Assembly: GCA_903905665.1 (NCBI GenBank)
Contig: CAIVHJ010000245.1
Coordinates: forward strand, 1-6,346
Source of the DNA: an uncultured Phycisphaerales bacterium
Lineage (GTDB): Bacteria > Planctomycetota > Phycisphaerae > UBA1845 > CAIVHJ01
Reading direction: 5' to 3'
DNA: 6,346 nt
Under the pieces are notes generated by a model that was not told where the DNA came from, did no database searches, and saw only the letters and a program-made list of their open reading frames with translations. Position 1 is the first letter of the stretch. Every line of letters begins with the position of its first letter. The translations under genes were made by a program, and so were the position numbers. Below are positions 1-4,672 of the stretch, piece by piece.

Positions 1-1
1 G

Positions 2-988
2 GGCTTCGTCGCCCTGGCGGCGGGCACTGCTCACAGTCTGGGCCTCAAGGCCGACGGCTCAGTCGTCGCCTGGGGAAGTAATGATTATGGCCGATGCAAC
101 GTGCCCGCGCCCAACACCGGCTTCATTGCCGCGGCGGCAGGCTGGGATCACAGCCTGGGCCTCAAGGCCGACGGCTCGATCGTTTCATGGGGACTCAACG
201 GCAACGGTCAATGCAACGTTCCGTCACCGAACACCGGCTTCATCGCCATCGCAGCGGGGTACATGCACAGCTTGGGTCTGAAGGCCGACGGCTCGATCGT
301 GGTCTGGGGAATGAGCGACTACGACCAGTGCAACGTACCAGCACCTAATGCCGATTTCATCGGCATCGCGGCCGGCGGGGACCACAGCTTGGGTCTCAAG
401 GCTGACAGCTCGATCCTGGCGTGGGGGAGGAACGACTACGGCCAATGCAGCGTCCCGGAACCGAACACCGGCTTCATCGCCATCGCGGCGGGTGAGGAAT
501 ACAGCCTCGGTCTGAAGGCCGACGGATCGATTGTAGCGTGGGGAGACAACTACCACAGCCAATGCAACGTTCCGGTGCCCAATGCCGATTTCATCGGCAT
601 CGCGGCGGGCAATGTCCACAGTCTTGGTCTGAAAGCCGACGGTTCGATCGTGGCGTGGGGAGACAATTCCTCCGGCCAATGCAACGTCCCGGTGCCAAAC
701 AACGGCTTCGTTTCTGTCGCGGCGGGCTACTCCCACACCTTGGGTCTGAAGACCGACGGATCGATTGTGGCGTGGGGATCGAACGAGAACGGCCAATGTA
801 ACGTTCCGGCGCCCAACAGCGGCTTCGTTTCTGTCGCAGCAGGCTACTCCCACACCTTGGGCCTGAAGACTGACGGCTCGATCGTTGCGTGGGGACGGAA
901 CAACTTCGGCCAATGCAATGTTCCGGCATCCAACAGCGGCTTTGTCGCCGTCGCAGCAGGCCCGTACCACAGCCTTGGTCTGAAGGCG
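2..988 (+). repeat. 117-bp tandem repeats encoding RCC1-like propeller units
   Basis: In-frame units begin at 2, 119, 236, 353, 470, 587, 704, 821 and 938. The first eight are exactly 117 bp with no length variation; the ninth stops after 51 bp, where the dockerin linker begins. Units at 704 and 821 are nearly identical at the DNA level. The 236 and 470 units resemble each other (NTGFIAIAAG), as do the 353 and 587 units (NADFIGIAAG). This points to duplication of a two-unit 234-bp block as well as of single units. Confidence 0.95.
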
Positions 989-1183
989 ATACCCGGCGAC
1001 ATAAACGGCGATGGTCGGGTTACCTTTGCCGATATCGACCCGTTTGTCTCTGCCCTCGGCGCAAACCCGCTCACCTGGAACCTCGCTCATCCACGTTGCC
1101 ACTGGCTTAACGCCGACTGCAACCACGATGGTCGCATAACTTTTGCCGACATTGATCCCTTTGTGGCGCTCTTGGGAACGTGA
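2..1183 (+). CDS. RCC1-like repeat protein with C-terminal dockerin type I domain (5'-partial)
   Basis: The reading frame is open from the left edge, so the start codon lies upstream; it ends at TGA 1181-1183. The visible 393 residues begin with eight tandem 39-residue units and a truncated ninth. Each unit follows the pattern G-F-I/V-x-x-A-A-G-x-x-H-S-L-G-L-K-A-D-G-S-I-V-A-W-G, then a stretch ending in G-Q-C-N-V-P. This is the RCC1/BNR beta-propeller signature, with one Cys per full unit. The tail holds two dockerin calcium loops, DINGDG (998-1015) and DCNHDG (1115-1132), each followed by FADIDPFV. Inference: an exported, probably cell-surface or secreted protein whose propeller mediates binding. 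The ligand is unknown, and the signal peptide, if any, lies outside the window. In planctomycetes dockerins occur widely without classical cellulosomes. Family call firm; function unknown. Confidence 0.9.
   Translation, partial: GFVALAAGTAHSLGLKADGSVVAWGSNDYGRCNVPAPNTGFIAAAAGWDHSLGLKADGSIVSWGLNGNGQCNVPSPNTGFIAIAAGYMHSLGLKADGSIVVWGMSDYDQCNVPAPNADFIGIAAGGDHSLGLKADSSILAWGRNDYGQCSVPEPNTGFIAIAAGEEYSLGLKADGSIVAWGDNYHSQCNVPVPNADFIGIAAGNVHSLGLKADGSIVAWGDNSSGQCNVPVPNNGFVSVAAGYSHTLGLKTDGSIVAWGSNENGQCNVPAPNSGFVSVAAGYSHTLGLKTDGSIVAWGRNNFGQCNVPASNSGFVAVAAGPYHSLGLKAIPGDINGDGRVTFADIDPFVSALGANPLTWNLAHPRCHWLNADCNHDGRITFADIDPFVALLGT
995..1180 (+). other. Dockerin type I domain, two Ca-binding repeats
   Basis: Two EF-hand-like loops show the dockerin spacing D-x-N-x-D-G with an Asp at position 12: the first has Asp codons at 998, 1010 and 1031, the second at 1115, 1127 and 1148. 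Both continue as I-D-P-F-V, and are joined by a linker with HPRCHWLNADC. Known for the family: each loop binds calcium, and the pair folds into a compact domain that docks onto cohesin modules. No cohesin is present in this window, so the partner is unknown. Confidence 0.88.
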
Positions 1184-1188
1184 AATCG

Positions 1189-1261
1189 GTAGGGTGGGCA
1201 CTGCCCACCAATTATTGAAATCGTCGTTATTAAAATACCATGGTGTGCAATCACACCCTAC
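1189..1261. repeat. Palindromic MITE/REP-like intergenic element with nested hairpins
   Basis: The ends are inverted copies, GTAGGGTG at 1189-1196 and CACCCTAC at 1254-1261. Inside the left end is a hairpin with arms GGTGGGCA (1193-1200) and TGCCCACC (1202-1209) around one base. At the right end is a second with arms GGTGTG (1242-1247) and CACACC (1252-1257) around a 4-base loop. The centre is AT-rich. No coding capacity. From general knowledge, GTAGGGTGGGCA-type palindromes recur between genes in several bacterial genomes including planctomycetes. This copy might be a small non-autonomous element and could also help end transcription between the convergent genes. Confidence 0.6.
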
Positions 1262-1377
1262 AAAACTACAAAACTCCGCAGAGCACAAGGTTCAAACGAG
1301 GAACAGAAATGATGAATGGTGAATGCTGAATGGAGAAAAGACTTCCGAGTTGAATCGCGAATCGCGTGTCATGAACG

Positions 1378-1399
1378 ACAGGCGATGGATCCTGTTTTT
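1378..1399 (+). terminator. Weak candidate intrinsic terminator for the RCC1-dockerin transcript
   Basis: Arms ACAGG (1378-1382) and CCTGT (1391-1395) enclose an 8-base loop and are followed by a short T run (1395-1399). The stem is only 5 bp and the site lies about 195 bp past the stop codon, so the call is tentative. The palindromic element at 1189-1261 is an alternative end signal. Confidence 0.25.
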
Positions 1400-1430
1400 C
1401 ATTCATCACTTTGCATTCCGAAATCCGCCT

Positions 1431-3176
1431 TTACGCCCGGCAGGTGTGCCTGTCGGCCTGCTGCATTCGTTGCACGGCGGCTCGGATGAAACCCATGAAC
1501 AGGGGTTCCGGTCGTAGCGGTCTGCTCAGGAATTCCGGGTGGGCCTGCGTGCCTAGGAAGAACGGGTGGCGATCCGGGGGGAGTTCCAAAACCTGCATGA
1601 TCGGGTGATCTGGCGCTCGCCCCGAAAAGACCATCCCGCCCGCCTCCAGTTGGGGAATGAATCGCGGATCGACTTCATACCGATGCCGGAATCGCATGTG
1701 CGTTTCGGGGGCATTGTTGAACAACTTGGCCGCGAGGGTCCCCGCCTTAATCGCAACGTCCCGACCCCCCAGTCGCATATTTCCGCCAAGTCCTTCGATG
1801 GCTTTCTGTTCCGGAAGAACGTCGATGACGGGATATGCCGAATCCGGAGCCACTTCGGTCGTGTTGGCGCCGACCAACCCGCACACATTGCGGGCGTACT
1901 CGACGACCGCCATCTGAAACCCATAGCACAGACCGAGATAGGGAATTTTGTTTTCCCGCACCCATCGCACGCAGGCGATTTTGCCTTCAATCCCCCGAGC
2001 GCCGAATCCGCCCGGGACGATGATCCCGTGCAGGTGTTGCAGGGCTGATTCTGCGTTTTCGTCGTCGATCTGCGACGTGTCGATCCATTCAATCTCCACC
2101 CGAACGTCATGATGCGTACCGGCATGCTCCAGCGCCTGAATGATGCTGGCATAACTGTCCCGCACCGACGTGTACTTTCCGGTAATCCCGATCCGCAGCG
2201 TGGTCGTGGCACGCTGAAAACGTCCGACGTAATCATCCCACGCCGCTTGCGCCCGCGTCGATAACTGCGTATCGATGCGGTCCTCCAAACCGAGTATCTC
2301 CACCACCGCCCGATCCAACCCATTCTCGCAGAGCATCTTAGGGATCAAATACACGCTTTCGCAGTCGTGCATGCTAAAAACTCGGTCGAACGGAACGTTG
2401 CTGTAAAGCGACATTTTCTCTCGGACTTTTTTGGTGATCGGATTGTGGGACCGGCAGGCGATGATGTGCGGCTGAATTCCGTTTTCCAGCAACCGGCGGA
2501 TGCCCAACTGTGCGGCTTTGGATTTCTGCTCACCCAGCGTCGGCGGTTCGAGAATCAGCGTCAGCGCCACAAAACACACGCTCCGCGGGCCTTCCTCAAA
2601 CGCCAACTCCCGTGCGGCTTCGATGAAATAGGCGTTTTCCACGTCGCCCACGGTCCCGCCGATCTCGACAAAGATCACGTCGGCCCCGCTGGCCACCGCC
2701 AATTCGCGGAGCCGGCTTTTGACCTCGCCCGTCACGTGCGGAATCATCTGCACGTCCCGCCCCAGATAACTTCCACGACGCTCCTTCTCAAGAACCCGGG
2801 AAAAAATCTGACCGCTCGTCGTGAAATTCGCGCGGGTGAGATTCTGATCGAGCATCCGCTCATACGTGCCGAGGTCCATGTCGCATTCCATGCCGTCGTC
2901 CAGCACGAAGACCTCGCCATGACGGAACGGATTGAGCGTTCCGGAATCCATATTGAGGTAGCCTTCGAGTTTGATCGGAGCAACCGTCAACCCGCCGTCC
3001 TTAAGCACCTTGGCGAGCGAACTCGCAAAAATCCCCTTGCCCAGTCCGCTCATCACCGTTCCGAAAACGATGACGTACTTCGTCTGCCCGATCCGATACC
3101 CACTGGGCAGCGGCGTATAAAACTCCGTCTCATCGGAAAGATGTCCAACGGTTGATAAGGACGCCTGGTCAGCCAT
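1431..3176 (-). CDS. pyrG: CTP synthase (glutamine-hydrolysing), divergent form
   Basis: This makes CTP from UTP, ATP and glutamine, the last step of pyrimidine nucleotide synthesis. The 581-residue protein has the usual two-domain layout. The N-terminal synthetase domain (about 32-300) shows GLGKGI (44-49), HGEVFV (86-91), DMDLG with the expected Mg-binding D101, E171 in EIGGTVGD, and K218/K220/Q223 at the UTP site. The class I glutaminase domain (about 325-570) has PGGFG (388-392), Cys417 and the His546/Glu548 pair, so the catalytic triad is intact. Oddities are a roughly 30-residue N-terminal extension, FGTVMSGLGKG where bacteria normally have GGVVSSLGKG, and KLEGYLNMDSG instead of KLDPYINVDPG. 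I chose ATG 3176 because GGAAG lies just upstream; a GTG at 3230 would add 18 unconvincing residues. hicA ends 61 bp upstream on the same strand. Confidence 0.95.
   Translation of the reverse strand: MADQASLSTVGHLSDETEFYTPLPSGYRIGQTKYVIVFGTVMSGLGKGIFASSLAKVLKDGGLTVAPIKLEGYLNMDSGTLNPFRHGEVFVLDDGMECDMDLGTYERMLDQNLTRANFTTSGQIFSRVLEKERRGSYLGRDVQMIPHVTGEVKSRLRELAVASGADVIFVEIGGTVGDVENAYFIEAARELAFEEGPRSVCFVALTLILEPPTLGEQKSKAAQLGIRRLLENGIQPHIIACRSHNPITKKVREKMSLYSNVPFDRVFSMHDCESVYLIPKMLCENGLDRAVVEILGLEDRIDTQLSTRAQAAWDDYVGRFQRATTTLRIGITGKYTSVRDSYASIIQALEHAGTHHDVRVEIEWIDTSQIDDENAESALQHLHGIIVPGGFGARGIEGKIACVRWVRENKIPYLGLCYGFQMAVVEYARNVCGLVGANTTEVAPDSAYPVIDVLPEQKAIEGLGGNMRLGGRDVAIKAGTLAAKLFNNAPETHMRFRHRYEVDPRFIPQLEAGGMVFSGRAPDHPIMQVLELPPDRHPFFLGTQAHPEFLSRPLRPEPLFMGFIRAAVQRMQQADRHTCRA
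1437..1456. repeat. Hairpin overlapping the 3' end of pyrG
   Basis: Arms CCGGCAGG (1437-1444) and CCTGTCGG (1449-1456) surround a TGTG loop, only 3 bases inside the pyrG stop codon. As plus-strand RNA all eight pairs form, one of them G-U; as minus-strand (pyrG) RNA there is one A-C mismatch. No T run follows in the pyrG direction, so it is not a standard terminator. It encodes the last residues DRHTCR, beyond the conserved glutaminase domain. Confidence 0.45.
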
Positions 3177-3237
3177 GATTCTTCCATCACCGCCTTTTCG
3201 ATGTGTTGCCGTTCCGAAGCACCGACGCACGTATGAA

Positions 3238-3426
3238 TTATGGAGGCGGTATTCCCCGTTGGCGGCAAATCATTTTCGCCAATAAATCATCGATTTCACG
3301 ATGTCGCGGAACGGTCGCCTGACAGGATTTATTTGCCAGGTTGATATAGCGAGAATGACGCCGCCCTTCCTTGAGGAGATAACATCCGTAAGATTCGAGA
3401 TGACGTATCAATTGACGCCGTTTCAC
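3238..3426 (-). CDS. hicA: HicA-family toxin (mRNA interferase)
   Basis: Known for the family: HicA is a small double-stranded-RNA-binding-fold ribonuclease that cleaves mRNAs and stops translation until neutralised by HicB. The 62-residue product has the usual size and pattern: MKRRQLIRHLESYGCYLLKE at the N-terminus, EGRRHSRYIN carrying the expected catalytic histidine (His24), then TVPRHREIDDLLAKMICRQRGI at the C-terminus, with its PRH box. The start is GTG (3424-3426), only 4 bases after the hicB stop, so translation is probably coupled to hicB. It looks full length with its active-site His, hence likely functional. The order antitoxin then toxin is the reverse of the E. coli hicAB order but common elsewhere. 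The pyrG start follows 61 bp downstream. Confidence 0.88.
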   Translation of the reverse strand: MKRRQLIRHLESYGCYLLKEGRRHSRYINLANKSCQATVPRHREIDDLLAKMICRQRGIPPP

Positions 3427-3430
3427 TCTG

Positions 3431-3634
3431 TCACACCTGAATTCGCTCCTGAACCAGTCGCGCTTTGGGCAAGCGTTTCATGTCAACCGGTTCAAGAAGC
3501 AAGCGAATGGCATCACGAAGGTTGCGCTTGGCCTCCTCCAGTGTCTTTCCCTGAGTCAGGGCGCCGGGCATGTCCGTGGACCATCCAATCCACCAACGAT
3601 CACGCTTCAGAAAAAGGGCCTGATAACTTTTCAT
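3431..3634 (-). CDS. hicB: HicB-family antitoxin (short form)
   Basis: Partner of the downstream HicA. HicB proteins have a partial RNase-H-like fold that binds and blocks the toxin. The 67 residues show the typical N-terminal beta strands (YQALFLKRDRWWIGWSTDMPG), then the TQGKTLEEAKRNLRDAIRLLLE segment (about 27-48) and the characteristic basic ending ARLVQERIQV. E. coli-type HicB is about twice as long and carries a C-terminal DNA-binding domain. None is visible here, so autorepression, if it exists, must work differently. ATG is at 3632-3634, with no strong Shine-Dalgarno sequence but a perfect -10 box 8 bases upstream. The gene is first in a two-gene operon with hicA (4-base gap). Confidence 0.88.
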   Translation of the reverse strand: MKSYQALFLKRDRWWIGWSTDMPGALTQGKTLEEAKRNLRDAIRLLLEPVDMKRLPKARLVQERIQV

Positions 3635-3642
3635 CGCATCTC

Positions 3643-3670
3643 ATTATAGCACAATGATGGTGCCCGACAA
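3643..3670 (-). promoter_or_regulatory. Sigma70-like promoter of hicBA, near-leaderless
   Basis: On the minus strand a perfect TATAAT (3643-3648) lies 16 bases downstream of TTGTCG (3665-3670), a 4/6 match to TTGACA. Only 8 bases separate the -10 box from the hicB ATG, so transcription should begin about two bases before, or at, the start codon. This fits the lack of a Shine-Dalgarno sequence. Confidence 0.55.
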
Positions 3671-3775
3671 AACCACGCGCTCTGAGTCATTCACCTCATT
3701 CCGGCGCAGATCGACACCCCCACTCGATGATTCCCGTGCCGGTGCCGATCCGCGCGTCCCGCCCCGTCAAATGGG

Positions 3776-4405
3776 TTACTTCACACGAGTGTACGTGCCT
3801 TCCATTGTCCGGAATTCCTTGCCGTCGGGACCGGCCATGAAGAACTGCTCGACGATCTTGTCGTTGCTTTCTTCTTTGCTCACGATGCGATAGGGAATTT
3901 TGGTTCCGTCCGGCATGGTTCCCACCGCCGACGACGTGAACGTTTTTGTGGCTTCGTCGTACACGCCGTCCATCCGGTCAATACCGTTGTAACAGTAATT
4001 ATCCACCCAGACGGAATCATACTTCTTCGTCATGGTGTTCCACGTGGTAATTCCCATTCCCGTATAATCCCCCTGATCACTGGTGAGCTGAATTTCGCAA
4101 ACGAGGGCCAGACCGTTCAGGGCGAGACGATAAGTTCTTTTCCCATAACCGACCGTGGGCGGCCCGTCCGGGGACTCCCAATGTTTGCTTTCCACTTTCC
4201 ACTCGCCGACATAATGATGCAGCACTTTGTGCTGGGGGGTTACTTCCACCGGTTTCATCTCCGGTTGTTTTTCGCCTTCAGTTTTCGCGGTAGCAGGGGG
4301 TGTCGAAGGCGTGGGTTGCTTCTTCGGCTCGTCGCCCGAATAAACCGAACCCACCCACCATCCGATGCTCAAAACCACCACGCTGATCAGAGTCGCTTTT
4401 CTCAT
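3776..4405 (-). CDS. Exported DUF1579-family protein
   Basis: The 209-residue protein starts with a signal-peptide-like segment: MRK, a hydrophobic stretch ATLISVVVLSIGWWVGSV, then SVYSG as a possible signal peptidase I site. There is no lipobox Cys. A Pro/Thr/Lys-rich linker (about 25-57) leads into the conserved part, which matches the DUF1579 pattern: HKVLHHYVGEWKVES near 59-73, a GLALVCE segment, GMGITTWNTMTKKYDSVWVD, a GVYDEATKTF turn, and the closing GPDGKEFRTMEGTYTRVK. The fold is probably a lipocalin-like beta barrel, but no function is known and I assign none. ATG 4405 is preceded by AGGAG at an 8-base spacing; an upstream TTG (4444) has no such support. It is transcribed away from the sulfate operon and appears monocistronic. 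Confidence 0.82.
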   Translation of the reverse strand: MRKATLISVVVLSIGWWVGSVYSGDEPKKQPTPSTPPATAKTEGEKQPEMKPVEVTPQHKVLHHYVGEWKVESKHWESPDGPPTVGYGKRTYRLALNGLALVCEIQLTSDQGDYTGMGITTWNTMTKKYDSVWVDNYCYNGIDRMDGVYDEATKTFTSSAVGTMPDGTKIPYRIVSKEESNDKIVEQFFMAGPDGKEFRTMEGTYTRVK

Positions 4406-4429
4406 GTCTGCCGCTCCTTTTGCTAAATT

Positions 4430-4498
4430 CTTCCCAATTCTCAATCGCTTCGTCGATGAACACCACCGATCCGCCGTCAGTGTAACTCAATTGGGAAG
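4430..4498. repeat. 10-bp perfect inverted repeat with 49-base spacer
   Basis: CTTCCCAATT (4430-4439) and AATTGGGAAG (4489-4498) are exact reverse complements. The left copy starts 25 bases upstream of the DUF1579 start codon. It could be a pair of regulator sites or the base of a long RNA stem. Confidence 0.5.
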
Positions 4499-4552
4499 CG
4501 TCCTTCAAGAGAGGCAAAGCGGGAGCTTTGCGCTCCCGACCATCAGTGTAAC
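4474..4552. repeat. 13-bp direct repeat pair (one mismatch), 66 bp apart
   Basis: CCGTCAGTGTAAC (4474-4486) and CCATCAGTGTAAC (4540-4552) share TCAGTGTAAC exactly. They flank a 53-base stretch that contains the hairpin element at 4514-4538, as expected either of twin regulator sites or of a duplication made by an insertion. Confidence 0.5.
4514..4538. repeat. Two overlapping, mutually exclusive hairpins
   Basis: GCAAAGC (4514-4520) pairs with GCTTTGC (4525-4531) around a GGGA loop. Alternatively CGGGAGC (4520-4526) pairs with GCTCCCG (4532-4538) around TTTGC. Both stems are 7 perfect base pairs and cannot form together. No T run follows directly, although TTTTT occurs at 4559-4563. It resembles short palindromic interspersed repeats. 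Confidence 0.5.
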
Positions 4553-4615
4553 CTGCTGTTTTTCAAGGAATGATGATCCATTCGCATCTTGCTGGATGGT
4601 CATTGCGATCACCGG

Positions 4616-4621
4616 TACAAT
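4616..4621 (+). promoter_or_regulatory. Possible -10 box for the sulfate operon
   Basis: TACAAT (5/6 to TATAAT) lies 51 bases before the sulfate-binding-protein start codon. No good -35 hexamer is found at 16-18 bases upstream, so the promoter would be weak or activator-dependent. Tentative. Confidence 0.25.
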
Positions 4622-4672
4622 ACCCCTCAGAAACGCAGTTTTGGATTTGTTTTTCATGAAAGGGTGAACCCT

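Larger units (their letters stand above)
1184..1430. other. Intergenic region between convergent RCC1-dockerin and pyrG genes
   Basis: No convincing gene is present in these 247 bases between the two convergent stops. The region holds a 73-bp palindromic element (1189-1261), AT-rich stretches, a 7-bp tandem repeat GAATCGC x2 (1352-1365) and short GAATG-type repeats around 1310-1332. A 9-bp inverted repeat, TGATGAATG at 1310-1318 and CATTCATCA at 1400-1408, flanks the right half. Short open frames here lack ribosome binding sites and family resemblance. Confidence 0.6.
4406..4672. other. Divergent, repeat-rich intergenic region before the sulfate operon
   Basis: These 267 bases separate the divergently transcribed DUF1579 and sulfate-binding-protein genes and must hold both promoters. 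They carry a 10-bp inverted repeat (4430-4439 with 4489-4498), a 13-bp direct repeat with one mismatch (4474-4486 and 4540-4552) and two overlapping hairpins (4514-4538). I recognise no known riboswitch and no convincing gene. Confidence 0.6.

Noticed and set aside
2..988. CRISPR array or satellite-like non-coding repeats
   Set aside because: The repeats are 117 bp, directly adjacent, divergent and in frame with propeller motifs; there are no unique spacers between short identical repeats.
224..1288. 354-codon open frame on the minus strand
   Set aside because: It is the mirror of the RCC1 repeats: the 117-bp unit has no stop in this frame, so the length is a repeat artefact. The product resembles no family and has no ribosome site.
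1323..1608. Small plus-strand open frames around 1323-1608
   Set aside because: They run into the 3' end of pyrG in antisense, lack ribosome sites, and match no family I recognise.
2367..3155. 262-codon open frame on the plus strand opposite pyrG
   Set aside because: It lies wholly inside the well-supported CTP synthase gene, and its composition fits an antisense shadow.
3177..3230. Longer pyrG starting at GTG 3230
   Set aside because: The added 18 residues have no support, while ATG 3176 has GGAAG just upstream.
3301..3657. 118-codon open frame on the plus strand over hicBA
   Set aside because: It overlaps both hicA and hicB, shows no family resemblance, and the minus-strand pair is clearly real.
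4406..4444. Longer DUF1579 protein starting at TTG 4444
   Set aside because: ATG 4405 has AGGAG at ideal spacing and begins a proper signal peptide; the extension would bury it.
4553..4672. Known riboswitch (for example SAM-type) ahead of the sulfate operon
   Set aside because: I could not find the conserved core or helices of a SAM or other known riboswitch, only short hairpins and repeats upstream.
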